The translations under genes and the position numbers were made by a program. This document shows positions 35,759-44,454 of a DNA stretch of 64,000 nt, in pieces; the first letter of the stretch is position 1; every line of letters begins with the position of its first letter. The notes beneath the pieces are model-generated. The model did no database searches and was not told where the DNA came from. It saw only the letters and a program-made list of their open reading frames with translations. The stretch comes from Fen-1273 sp963748405. GTDB taxonomy: Bacteria; Bacteroidota; Ignavibacteria; UBA10030; UBA6906. The DNA lies in contig CAVVIT010000005.1 in the NCBI GenBank assembly GCA_963748405.1, forward strand, positions 558,001 to 622,000. The letters are read 5' to 3'.

Positions 35759-36916
35759 ATGAAACGCATCGGCATACTCACCGGAGGCGGCGACGTCCCC
35801 GGGCTCAACCCGTGCATCAAGGCAGTCGTGTTCCGCGCCATCGACGCCGGATACGAGGTCCTCGGCATCCGGCGCGGCTGGGGAGGACTCCTGAACTACA
35901 ACACGGCGGACAAGGAAAACTCCGGCCAATGGGTGATTCCCCTGACCAAGACCAACACCCGGACGATCGACCGCTCCGGGGGAACGTTCCTGCACACGTC
36001 GAGGACCAACCCCGGCAAAGTCAAGGCCGGCGAGGTTCCCGCCTTCCTGAAGGACCCCAAACACCCGCAGGTGGACGGCCGCCTGGACTTCACGCCGCAC
36101 ATTCTCCGGGTACTCAGCGCGCTCGGCGTCGACGCCCTCATCACGATCGGGGGGGACGACACGCTCAGTTACTCGGTCAGGCTTCACGAAGAGTCGTTCC
36201 CCGTGGTCGCCATCCCGAAAACGATGGACAACGACGTCTTCGGAACGGACTACTGCATCGGGTTCTCGACCGCGGTCACCCGGAGCGTCGACTTCATCAC
36301 GAACCTGCGGACGCCCACCGGCTCGCACGAGCGCATTGCGATCGTCGAGCTCTTCGGGAGGAATTCCGGCGAGACCTCGCTGATCTCCGCCTACCTTGCG
36401 GGAGTGGACCGGGCGATCATCTCCGAAGTGCACTTCGACCCGGAGAGGCTGGCCAAGTTCCTCATGGAAGACAAGAAGATGAACCCGAGCAATTACGCGA
36501 TCATGACGATATCGGAGGGGGCGCAGCTCGTGGGAGGGAAGATCGTGGAATACGGGCAGGCGGACGCCTACGGCCACAAGAAGCTCGGCGGGATAGGCGC
36601 GATCACCGGGGACGCGATTCAGAAGCTGACCGGTTCACACGTCATCTACCAGCAGGTGGCCTACCTGATGCGGAGCGGAGAGCCGGACGCGCTTGACAGG
36701 ATGGTGGCGATCAGCTACGCGAGCCTGGCCACCGACCTCGTCCTCAAGGGAGAGTTCGGTAAGATGGTCGCGCTCAGGGAGGGGAAGTACACCGTCAATC
36801 CGATCGAGACGATATCGCAGGGGAAGAAGACGGTCGACGTCGACGAACTGTACGACAGCGAAAACTACAGGCCGAAGGTCACGCACATACTCGGCAAGCC
36901 GATGTTCCTGTACTGA
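35759..36916 (+). CDS. pfp: 6-phosphofructokinase, PPi-type signature
   Basis: The 385-residue protein has the PFK fold: GGGDVPGLNPCIKAVV (9-24), IGGDDTLSYS (130-139), AIPKTMDNDVFGTDYCIGFSTA and the substrate-binding ELFGRNSGETS. In ATP-dependent PfkA the second block reads GGDGS; here the fourth position is aspartate (D134) with lysine in PKTMDND, the pair known to select pyrophosphate over ATP. So reversible PPi-dependent phosphorylation of fructose 6-phosphate is likely. It follows the NAD-binding gene by 4 bases and is terminated by a hairpin at 36943-36970. Some enzymes with this signature use ATP, so phosphoryl donor is inference. Confidence 0.88.
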   Translation: MKRIGILTGGGDVPGLNPCIKAVVFRAIDAGYEVLGIRRGWGGLLNYNTADKENSGQWVIPLTKTNTRTIDRSGGTFLHTSRTNPGKVKAGEVPAFLKDPKHPQVDGRLDFTPHILRVLSALGVDALITIGGDDTLSYSVRLHEESFPVVAIPKTMDNDVFGTDYCIGFSTAVTRSVDFITNLRTPTGSHERIAIVELFGRNSGETSLISAYLAGVDRAIISEVHFDPERLAKFLMEDKKMNPSNYAIMTISEGAQLVGGKIVEYGQADAYGHKKLGGIGAITGDAIQKLTGSHVIYQQVAYLMRSGEPDALDRMVAISYASLATDLVLKGEFGKMVALREGKYTVNPIETISQGKKTVDVDELYDSENYRPKVTHILGKPMFLY

Positions 36917-36942
36917 CCGCCCCGCAAAGGGGAGCATGTGAC

Positions 36943-36970
36943 GAAGTGGCGCCGGCAGCGGCGCCACTTC
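36943..36970. terminator. Bidirectional terminator
   Basis: A perfect 12-bp stem (GAAGTGGCGCCG/CGGCGCCACTTC) with loop GCAG lies between the converging phosphofructokinase and Sel1 genes, followed by TGTTT on the plus strand. Confidence 0.7.
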
Positions 36971-36994
36971 TGTTTCCGCCTGACGGCGGTGACC

Positions 36995-38569
36995 TCAGTC
37001 GGGGATGCGGAACTCGGGATCGTCGGGGCGTATCGCGTCATGCATCCGCCGCAGGGCGCGGAATGAATCCTGGCTTCCGCGGACGGACGCCGCCCGGTAA
37101 TAGAACGCGGCCTCTGCGTCCCTGACCGGGAGCCCGGTCCCGGTCTCATAGCAGTACCCGAGCCCCACCTCCGCCAGGACGGATCCCTCGTCGGACGCCC
37201 TCCTCAGAATCTGCACCGCTTCTTTTCTTCCCGAGGTATCCCCCTGCGCGCGCAGGGTCATCAGGGCGATCCTTACGATCGCATCCTTACTCCCGAGCGA
37301 GGCGGCGCGGGTCCAGAGCTCCGTCGCCTTCTCGAGGCTCTGCGGCACCCACCGTCCCGCGTAGTACGCCAGTCCCTCCTCCACAAGCGCCGGGGTGTAC
37401 CCTTTCTCCCCCGCGCTGGACAGGAGCTTGAACGCTTCGTCGCCGCTCAGGTAGACCTGTGCCTGCGCCAGGACGCCGTCAAATCCGAGCGCGGAGACGC
37501 CCGCCCACGCGAATTCCGCTTCCGGTTCCCCCTTCGCCGCCGCCGCCTTGATGTGCGGGAGCGTCGTTTTCTGCTCCAGGAGCTTCATGAGGAGCTCGGG
37601 CGCGCGCGGGGAGTCGAGACGTATGGCGCGGACGTACGCGGCGGCGGCCCTGACGGGGTCCTTCGGCACCCCGATCCCCTTTTCGTAGGAGCGCCCCAGC
37701 ACGGTCAGCGCCTCGGGGCTGCCCGCCTCGCCCGCCTGCATGATCGCCGCGAGCGTCGCGGTGTCCGCCTGGGTTTCGGTCTCAAGCATCTTCGAGATCC
37801 CGAGCGCTTTCCGCACGCTCGGCGACGCGGTCTGTATCGCTTCTTTCAGCAGCAGGCTGTCGCCGGAGACGCCGCCGGTATCCTGGGCAAAGTCCAGGAA
37901 CACCAGGCCGGTGTTCGGCGCCTTCGGCGCGGCGGCCGCTCTTTCGCTTTCCTGCTTGCCGGGGCCGAGCCCCTGTTTTTCCAGGCGCGCGAGTGTCTCC
38001 TTTGCCGGGGCGTAGCCCCCGTCGGCAGAGCGTTTCACCCAGGCATACGCGGAATCGAAGTTCCGCGGGATGACGAGATCCTCCGTGAGGAACTGCGCCA
38101 TCGCGTATTCGGACTCCACCATGCCCCGCCCGGCACAGGCCCGGAACATCCTGTACGCTTCAAACGGGTCCCAGGGCACTCCCCAGCCGTTGTAGCACAT
38201 GATGCCGTAGTTGAACATCGCCGGCGTATAGTTCTGGTCGGACGCCCGGCGCATCCAGTACGCCGCCCTGACCGTGTCGGCGGCGGCGCCGCGCCCGAGG
38301 AGATAACGGAGCGAAAGCTCGTGCTGCGCCAGGACATCCCCGGCGTTCGCCTTCCGCGTGACGATGAACGTCTCCCACATCTGGTAGAGTGCATCGGACT
38401 GAACGACGAGCGGGGGCTGGGGGGGCGGACGGTACTTTTTAAACACCGGGCTGTCGGACTTTTCCTGCGCCCCGGCGGAACCGGGGGAGGCAAGGAAGAA
38501 CGCGGCGCAGCCGGCCAGAAGGAGGAGGAATGGTCTCGGGTTCACAAAGGCGCTCGGATTGTGTCTCAT
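36995..38569 (-). CDS. Exported Sel1-repeat (TPR-like) protein
   Basis: The 524-residue protein has a signal sequence (FLLLLAGCAAFFLASPGSAGA). Sel1-like repeats are scattered along it: YWMRRASDQNYTPAMFNYG, WGVPWDPFEAYRMFRACA, YAWVKRSADGGYAPAKETLA, YEKGIGVPKDPVRAAAAYV, LWTRAASLGSKDAIVRIA and YETGTGLPVRDAEAAFYYRA. These form an alpha-solenoid for protein binding. Its ATG overlaps the last permease stop (ATGA), so it belongs to the exporter operon. It may be an accessory or periplasmic partner of the exporter; no enzymatic motif is seen. Confidence 0.83.
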   Translation of the reverse strand: MRHNPSAFVNPRPFLLLLAGCAAFFLASPGSAGAQEKSDSPVFKKYRPPPQPPLVVQSDALYQMWETFIVTRKANAGDVLAQHELSLRYLLGRGAAADTVRAAYWMRRASDQNYTPAMFNYGIMCYNGWGVPWDPFEAYRMFRACAGRGMVESEYAMAQFLTEDLVIPRNFDSAYAWVKRSADGGYAPAKETLARLEKQGLGPGKQESERAAAAPKAPNTGLVFLDFAQDTGGVSGDSLLLKEAIQTASPSVRKALGISKMLETETQADTATLAAIMQAGEAGSPEALTVLGRSYEKGIGVPKDPVRAAAAYVRAIRLDSPRAPELLMKLLEQKTTLPHIKAAAAKGEPEAEFAWAGVSALGFDGVLAQAQVYLSGDEAFKLLSSAGEKGYTPALVEEGLAYYAGRWVPQSLEKATELWTRAASLGSKDAIVRIALMTLRAQGDTSGRKEAVQILRRASDEGSVLAEVGLGYCYETGTGLPVRDAEAAFYYRAASVRGSQDSFRALRRMHDAIRPDDPEFRIPD

Positions 38570-39825
38570 TCGTACCTGAGGGCTTCGATGGGATCAAGGT
38601 TCGAGGCCTTCCACGCGGGGTAGACGCCGAAGACGAACCCGACAAGGGAACAGCTGACCAGGCCGATCGCCACCCAGTCCCAGGGGATCACGGCGGGGGA
38701 GTCCGTGAGTACGCTGACGACGTTCCCGCCGGCGATGCCGGCGAGGACGCCCACCGCCCCCCCGATCTCGCACAGGATAACCGCTTCGATCATGAACTGG
38801 GAGAGGATGTCCGATTTCTGTGCGCCGATCGACTTGCGTATGCCGATCTCGCGCGTCCGTTCCGTCACCGAGACGAGCATGATGTTCATGATCCCGATCC
38901 CGGCGGCGAGAAGGGCGATGCAGCTCACCAGGAGCACGCCCATCCTGAGATAGAGCGTGAAGTCATTGAACTGCTTGACGAGGGAATCGTTCGAGAAATA
39001 GCTGAAATCATCCTCCGCCCCCGGCTGGACGTTCCGCGCGCTCCGCAGGATGCCGCGGACCTGCTCGATGGCGTCGTCCATCACTTCCTGGTTGCGCGCC
39101 TTGACCATGATGTGGAGACTCTGGTCCGAGCGGCCGTATTTCTGAAAATACGTCGTCAGGGGGGTGACGACGAAATTGTCCTGGTTCCCTCCCAGGGAAG
39201 CCCCCTTCTTTGCATAGACCCCGATGATCTGGTACACCCCCTCGTCGACCCTCACCGTCTCCCCCAGGGGGTCGACGTAGGGGGGGAAGAGTTTCTCGGC
39301 GACCGCCGAGCCCAGGACGACCACCGGGCGCGCCATGTCGAGATCCTGGGGGGTGAGACCGCGGCCCGCGGCCACCGACCAGTCGTTCGTTTCCTGTCCC
39401 TCGATGGTCTCGCCGTACACGTTGATGTTCGGGTTGGTTTTCCGTCCGGACCAGAACACGATCTTCCCCCCCTCGGAGCCCTCGATCCCGACGGACTCGG
39501 CAAGCGTCGTCTTCTCCTTCACCTGGAGCGCCTGTTCGTACGTGATGTTCTTGCGGTTCCGCATCCTCCTCCTCTGCTCGGGCGTGGTGTTGAAGTCCAT
39601 GCTGAACTTCTGCACCTGGAACGTGTTTGCACCGAGCTGCGTCATCCCCTGTTCGATGCTGTTCCTGAGGACGCTGAGGGCGGTCATGACCGAGATGATG
39701 GAGAAAATTCCCACGACGATGCCGAGCATCGTGAGGACGGAGCGGAGCTTGCTGGCACGGATTGCGGCGAGAGCCATGAGCAGGCTCTCTTTAAAATTGG
39801 CAACGCTCAGATAGTGCGAGTGCAT
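38566..39825 (-). CDS. MacB-like ABC transporter permease, copy 4
   Basis: The 419-residue protein has an N-terminal membrane helix (LRSVLTMLGIVVGIFSIISV), a periplasmic MacB-PCD domain (about 50-265) and three C-terminal FtsX-type helices (VLLVSCIALLAAGIGIMNIM, TREIGIRKSIGAQKSDI, then the last span), ending YPAWKASNLDPIEALRYE. It lacks an ATPase domain. Among the four tandem permeases it is the most distant from copies 2 and 3 within that trio, with an insert near NTTPEQRRRMRNRK. It overlaps the Sel1 gene. Confidence 0.9.
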   Translation of the reverse strand: MHSHYLSVANFKESLLMALAAIRASKLRSVLTMLGIVVGIFSIISVMTALSVLRNSIEQGMTQLGANTFQVQKFSMDFNTTPEQRRRMRNRKNITYEQALQVKEKTTLAESVGIEGSEGGKIVFWSGRKTNPNINVYGETIEGQETNDWSVAAGRGLTPQDLDMARPVVVLGSAVAEKLFPPYVDPLGETVRVDEGVYQIIGVYAKKGASLGGNQDNFVVTPLTTYFQKYGRSDQSLHIMVKARNQEVMDDAIEQVRGILRSARNVQPGAEDDFSYFSNDSLVKQFNDFTLYLRMGVLLVSCIALLAAGIGIMNIMLVSVTERTREIGIRKSIGAQKSDILSQFMIEAVILCEIGGAVGVLAGIAGGNVVSVLTDSPAVIPWDWVAIGLVSCSLVGFVFGVYPAWKASNLDPIEALRYE

Positions 39826-39921
39826 GCGGGCCGGATCAAGGGAGATTCAGGAAACGACATGAAATGTACCACTTTCGGGGGGGAAATTCAATGGAGGTTG
39901 CTTCGTCGCAATGACGCAGTG

Positions 39922-41175
39922 TTATTCGAAGCGGAGGGCCTCGATCGGGTCGAGGTTGGAAGCTTTCCACGCGGGGTACACGCCGAAGACGAACCCGACG
40001 GCGGAGCAGACGCCGATCCCGATGCCGACCCATTCCCACGGGATCATCGCGGGCACGCTCAGGAGCACGCCGACGACATTGCCTCCCAGCACGCCGAGGA
40101 CGATGCCGACGACTCCGCCGATCTCGCAGAGGATGACCGCCTCGATCATGAACTGCGACAGGATGTGCGTCTTCTGCGCGCCGATCGACTTGCGGATGCC
40201 GATTTCCTTCGTCCTCTCGGTGACCGAGATCAGCATGATGTTCATGATGCCGACCCCCGCCGCAAGCAGCGAGATGGAGCTGATGACGAGGACGCCCAGG
40301 CGGAGGTACAGCGTCAGGTCGTTGAACTGCTTGATGAGCGAATCGTTCGAGAACCAGCTGAAGTCGTCCTCCGCGCCGGGCGGCACGTGGCGTGCCGCCC
40401 GCAGGATCATGCGCGATTGCTCGATCGCGTCGTCCACGACCTCCCGGCTCCGGGCCTTCACCATGACGTGGAGGTCGCGGTCCTCCTTTCCGTACCGGTC
40501 GAAGAACGTCGTCAGGGGGATGCCCGCGAAATTGTCCTCGTTCCCGCCGAGAGACCCCCCCTTCTTCTGAAACACGCCGATCACGCGGTACACGCCCCCG
40601 TCGAACCGGATCGTCTGGCCCACCGGGTCGACGTAGGGGGGAAAGAGCTTCTCCGCCACCGGCTTGCCGAGGACGGCGACCATGCGCGCCCCGTCCATGT
40701 CCGCATCCGAGAAGCTCCGCCCGGACTCGATCGTCCAGTCGTTCGTCACGATCCCTTCGACGTTTTCCCCGCATACCGCCACGTTCGGGTTCGTTTTCTG
40801 TCCCTGCCAGAACACCACGCGCCCCCCCTGCCAGGCTTCGATCCCGACCTGCTCGGCCAGGCTCGCCTTCTCCTTCACCTGGAGGGCCTGTTCGTACGTG
40901 ATGTCCCTCCGGTTGCGGTACCGCCCCCTGTTATTCCCGTTGAACGTCTGGGGGAACTTCTGGATCTGGAACGTATTTGCTCCGAGCTCGGTGATCCCCT
41001 CCTCGATGCTCCTCTGGAGCACGCCCAGGGCGGTCATGACGGAAATGATCGAGAATATCCCCACCACGATGCCGAGGATCGTGAGCGTGGAACGGAGCTT
41101 GCCGCTCCGTATGGCGGCAAGCGCCATCAGGAGGCTTTCCCTGACATTGCCGGCGGTGAGGATGCGCGTCAGCAC
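39922..41175 (-). CDS. MacB-like ABC transporter permease, copy 3
   Basis: The frame is open further upstream, but the GTG at 41173-41175 gives a 417-residue protein matching its neighbours (LTRILTAGNVRESLLMALAA). It has the same layout: one N-terminal helix, a MacB periplasmic domain (ITYEQALQVKEKASLAEQVG, GRVVFWQGQKTNPN), and an FtsX domain ending NLDPIEALRFE. Large parts are nearly identical to copy 2, for example FSWFSNDSLIK and FNDLTLYLRLGVL, indicating a recent duplication. It is about 37 bases downstream of copy 2 and shares the single ATPase with the others. Confidence 0.88.
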   Translation of the reverse strand: MLTRILTAGNVRESLLMALAAIRSGKLRSTLTILGIVVGIFSIISVMTALGVLQRSIEEGITELGANTFQIQKFPQTFNGNNRGRYRNRRDITYEQALQVKEKASLAEQVGIEAWQGGRVVFWQGQKTNPNVAVCGENVEGIVTNDWTIESGRSFSDADMDGARMVAVLGKPVAEKLFPPYVDPVGQTIRFDGGVYRVIGVFQKKGGSLGGNEDNFAGIPLTTFFDRYGKEDRDLHVMVKARSREVVDDAIEQSRMILRAARHVPPGAEDDFSWFSNDSLIKQFNDLTLYLRLGVLVISSISLLAAGVGIMNIMLISVTERTKEIGIRKSIGAQKTHILSQFMIEAVILCEIGGVVGIVLGVLGGNVVGVLLSVPAMIPWEWVGIGIGVCSAVGFVFGVYPAWKASNLDPIEALRFE

Positions 41176-41212
41176 GATCCGGCCCCGGAGGGTTTGCGGC
41201 GCAGGGCGGTCT

Positions 41213-42466
41213 TCATTCGAAACGGAGGGCTTCGATCGGGTCAAGGTTCGACGCCTTCCACGCGGGATACACGCCGAAGACGAACCCGACAAACGAACAG
41301 ACGAGAATGCCGATGCCGACCCACTCCCAGGGGATGACGGCGGGAACCGACATGAGGATCCCCACGACGTTCCCCCCCATGACGCCGAGGACGATGCCGA
41401 TCACCCCCCCGATCTCGCAGAGGATGACGGCCTCGATCATGAACTGGGTCAGGATGTCCCTCCGCTGCGCGCCGATCGACTTGCGGACACCGATTTCCTT
41501 CGTCCGCTCGGTGACCGACACGAGCATGATGTTCATGATTCCGACGCCGGCCGCGATGAGGGAGATCGAGCTGACAAGGAGCACGCCGAGCCGGAGGTAG
41601 AGCGTGAGGTCGTTGAACTCCTTGATGAGGGAGTCGTTCGAAAACCAGCTGAAATCGTCCTCCGCCCCGGGGTCAACGTGGCGGGCGGCACGGAGGATCA
41701 TGCGGGACTGCTCGATCGCGTCGTCGACGACCTCACGGCTTTTCGCCTTCACCATGATATGGATGTCGCGGTCTTCCTTGCCGTAACGGCTGAAGAACGT
41801 CGTGATCGGCGTGCAGACAAAATTGTCCTGATCGCCGCCGAGCGACCCCCCCTTCTTCTTGAACACGCCGATCACCCTGTAGATTGCGCCGTCGACGCGT
41901 ATCGACTGTCCCACCGGGTCCACGTACGGGGGGAAGAGCTTCTCCACGACCGGCCTCCCCAGGACCGCCACCATCCCGGCCTGGTCCAGGTCGGCTTCGG
42001 AAAAACTCCTCCCGCTTTCGATCACCCAGTCGTTGGTTACCACCCCCTCGGTGTTCTCCCCGCAGATCTGGACATTCGGGTTCGTTTTCTGCCCCTGCCA
42101 GAAGACGACCCGGCCGAACTGCCACCCCTCGATGCCCACCGCCTCGGCAAGCGTGGCCTTTTCCTTCACCTGGACCGCCTGGTCGTAGGTGATGTCCTTC
42201 CTGTTGCGGAAACGCCCGCGGCGGTTGTCGCCGAACGACGCCGGGAACTTCTGGATCTGGAACGTATTGGCGCCGAGCTGGGTGATTCCCTCTTCGATGC
42301 TGTTTCTCAGGACGCCCAGCGCCGTCATCACCGAGATGATGGAGAACACGCCCACCGCAACGCCCAGCAGCGTCAGGATGGAGCGGAGCTTGCTCCCGCG
42401 TATGGCCGCGAGGGCCATCATCATGCTCTCCCGGAAGCTGTCCCACTGCAGCACCAGGTTACTCAT
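41213..42466 (-). CDS. MacB-like ABC transporter permease, copy 2
   Basis: The 417-residue protein has the MacB permease fold: N-terminal helix (LRSILTLLGVAVGVFSIISV), a periplasmic domain with GANTFQIQKFPASFGDN and FWQGQKTNPNVQICGEN, and a three-helix FtsX domain. It is closest to copy 3. Its start overlaps the copy 1 stop by 8 bases, so they are translationally coupled. It presumably transmits ATP-driven motion to the periplasm, as MacB does, rather than conducting substrate through a channel. Confidence 0.9.
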   Translation of the reverse strand: MSNLVLQWDSFRESMMMALAAIRGSKLRSILTLLGVAVGVFSIISVMTALGVLRNSIEEGITQLGANTFQIQKFPASFGDNRRGRFRNRKDITYDQAVQVKEKATLAEAVGIEGWQFGRVVFWQGQKTNPNVQICGENTEGVVTNDWVIESGRSFSEADLDQAGMVAVLGRPVVEKLFPPYVDPVGQSIRVDGAIYRVIGVFKKKGGSLGGDQDNFVCTPITTFFSRYGKEDRDIHIMVKAKSREVVDDAIEQSRMILRAARHVDPGAEDDFSWFSNDSLIKEFNDLTLYLRLGVLLVSSISLIAAGVGIMNIMLVSVTERTKEIGVRKSIGAQRRDILTQFMIEAVILCEIGGVIGIVLGVMGGNVVGILMSVPAVIPWEWVGIGILVCSFVGFVFGVYPAWKASNLDPIEALRFE

Positions 42467-43685
42467 AGCGCAGCGCCTCCACGGGGTCCATTTTCGCCGC
42501 CCGGTAGGCGGGGAGGAAACCGGAGATGAGCCCGACGACGAGCGAGATGCCGATCGAAATGAAGACCACCGACAGGGGCATCGCCGTCGGGAGGAACTGG
42601 TCGACGATGAGGCTGAGCGGGAACGCGATCATGAGGCCGATGATCCCGCCGAGGAGGCAGAGCACCGCGGCCTCGGAGAGGAACTGCATCAGGATCGTCC
42701 GCCGCTTCGCGCCGATCGCCTTGCGGATGCCGATCTCGCGGGTCCGTTCGGTCACCGACACGAACATGATGTTCATGATGCCGATCCCCCCGACGAACAG
42801 TGAAAGTCCCGTGATAAAGAGCCCGATCGAGGCGATGACGAGGCTGATCGGGGCGAACGTCTGCGTCAGGATTTCCTGCTGGTTGATGTTGAAGTCGTTC
42901 GCCTTCCCCGGGGCAAGACCGCGGATCGTCCGCATGATCCCCTCGAGCTCGAGCTTCGCGTCTTCCATCTGCTTCAGGTCCGAGACCTTGACCTGGATCG
43001 TCACGTCGCGCCTGCCGCCGAACTCGTTTTCGAAGGAATTCAGGGGGACGAACACCCGCGTGTCGGCCGTGAACTGGCCGAAGATGCCTCCCTGCTTCTC
43101 CAGGGTCCCGATGATCGTGTACGGGTACCCGGCGACGCGTATCATCTTGCCGATGGGATCGCCGCGCGGAAACAGGTTTTCGACGACGGTGGCGCCGACG
43201 ACGCACACCGGGCGCCCGCCGGAAGCCTCGTCGGCGGTGAAGAACCTGCCGTCCCCGAGCGATACCCCGGCGGTGGCCAGGTACTGGGAGGTGGTCCCGC
43301 TGATGAACCCCCCTTCCATGCTGTTGTCACCGTACGTGACGCGCCGTCCCGTCGCGACGACGGGGGCGACGGCCGCGGCGAACATCGACTGGCGCTCGAC
43401 CCGCGCGGCGTACGACACCTCGAGGTTGCGCCTGTTCCGGATCGTGGACCAGTCGTCGTTCGATACCCAGGGGAATTTCTGGATGTAGAGAACGTCGGTC
43501 CCGAACGCCTCGGCGCTCTTCTCGAACGCGCGGTTCACCCCTTCGATCGCGGTCGCCATCAGCGTCACGGACACGATGCCGATGATGATGCCCAGCGTCG
43601 TCAGGACGGACCGCATCTTGTTCGCCCGGATCGCCCGGAACGAAATGACGAGCCCCTCTTTGAGTTCCGTCAGGAAATACGCCAT
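42459..43685 (-). CDS. MacB-like ABC transporter permease, copy 1
   Basis: The 408-residue protein has the same fold but is clearly more divergent: N-terminal helix (MRSVLTTLGIIIGIVSVTLM), periplasmic domain (FEKSAEAFGTDVLYIQKFPW, RRNLEVSYAARVE), FtsX helices (LVIASIGLFITGLSLFVGGI, REIGIRKAIGAKRRTIL) and the ending MDPVEALRYE. It is next to the ATPase gene (12 bases away) and is probably the ancestral partner, with copies 2-4 arising later. Its partner choice among four permeases is unknown. Confidence 0.9.
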   Translation of the reverse strand: MAYFLTELKEGLVISFRAIRANKMRSVLTTLGIIIGIVSVTLMATAIEGVNRAFEKSAEAFGTDVLYIQKFPWVSNDDWSTIRNRRNLEVSYAARVERQSMFAAAVAPVVATGRRVTYGDNSMEGGFISGTTSQYLATAGVSLGDGRFFTADEASGGRPVCVVGATVVENLFPRGDPIGKMIRVAGYPYTIIGTLEKQGGIFGQFTADTRVFVPLNSFENEFGGRRDVTIQVKVSDLKQMEDAKLELEGIMRTIRGLAPGKANDFNINQQEILTQTFAPISLVIASIGLFITGLSLFVGGIGIMNIMFVSVTERTREIGIRKAIGAKRRTILMQFLSEAAVLCLLGGIIGLMIAFPLSLIVDQFLPTAMPLSVVFISIGISLVVGLISGFLPAYRAAKMDPVEALRYE

Positions 43686-43697
43686 GCCGCTCCTCCG

Positions 43698-44420
43698 TCA
43701 GGATGCCTTCGCCGCGGTGTAGGTTCGCCGTTTTGTGACCGGCTCGTCGCTTTCGATGTGGCCGTCACGGAGCCGGATCGTCCGGTGAGCATGCTCGGCG
43801 ATGTCCGGTTCGTGGGTGACGAGAATGATCGTGTTCCCCTGGTCGTGCAGCTCCTGGAAGAGCATCATGATCTCCTCGCCCGTCTTCGAGTCGAGGTTTC
43901 CCGTCGGCTCGTCGGCGAGAATGATGGAGGGTTTCGTCACGAGCGCGCGCGCGACGGCGACCCGCTGGCGCTGACCCCCCGACAGCTCGTTGGGTTTGTG
44001 ATGGATCCTGTCCCCCAGCTGGACGTGCTGCAGCGTCTCCGTGGCCCGGCGCCTGCGTTCCGCCGAAGGGACCCCCGCGTAGATCAGCGGGAGCTCCACG
44101 TTGTGGAGAGAATCGGAGCGCGCGAGCAGGTTGAACGTCTGGAAGACGAACCCGATTTCCCTGTTGCGTATCTTCGCGAGCTCGTTATCGTTCATCTCGC
44201 TGACGTTGAGCCCGTTGAACAGGTACTGGCCGGAGGTCGGCGTGTCCAGGCAGCCGATGATGTTCATGAGCGTCGATTTGCCGGAGCCCGACGGACCCAT
44301 GATCGCGACGTACTCGTTCTTCGCGATGTTGAGCGACACGCCCCGGAGCGCCAGGACCTGCTCGGCGCCTCCCATATCGTACGTCTTCACAATGGTCTTG
44401 AGCTCGATGATGTTTTCCAT
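43698..44420 (-). CDS. ABC transporter ATP-binding protein, MacB/LolD type
   Basis: The 240-residue ATPase starts at the ATG at 44418-44420 (MENIIELKTIVKTYDMGG). It has Walker A GPSGSGKST, the Q loop, signature LSGGQRQRVAVARAL, Walker B IILADEPTGNLD and the H-loop histidine in ILVTHEPDIAEH. The LGVSL/ADEPTGNLDSKTG pattern belongs to the MacB/LolD/FtsE exporter group. It is the only ATPase for four permeases in the operon, 34 bases downstream of the adaptor gene. Confidence 0.94.
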   Translation of the reverse strand: MENIIELKTIVKTYDMGGAEQVLALRGVSLNIAKNEYVAIMGPSGSGKSTLMNIIGCLDTPTSGQYLFNGLNVSEMNDNELAKIRNREIGFVFQTFNLLARSDSLHNVELPLIYAGVPSAERRRRATETLQHVQLGDRIHHKPNELSGGQRQRVAVARALVTKPSIILADEPTGNLDSKTGEEIMMLFQELHDQGNTIILVTHEPDIAEHAHRTIRLRDGHIESDEPVTKRRTYTAAKAS

Positions 44421-44454
44421 CGCTGCGTTCCTCGGAGTCGGTGAATGTGCCTTC

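Noticed and set aside
38530..42529. Long plus-strand frames across the permease cluster
   Set aside because: Antisense of four clear permease genes; the repeated appearance reflects the permease duplication, not new genes.
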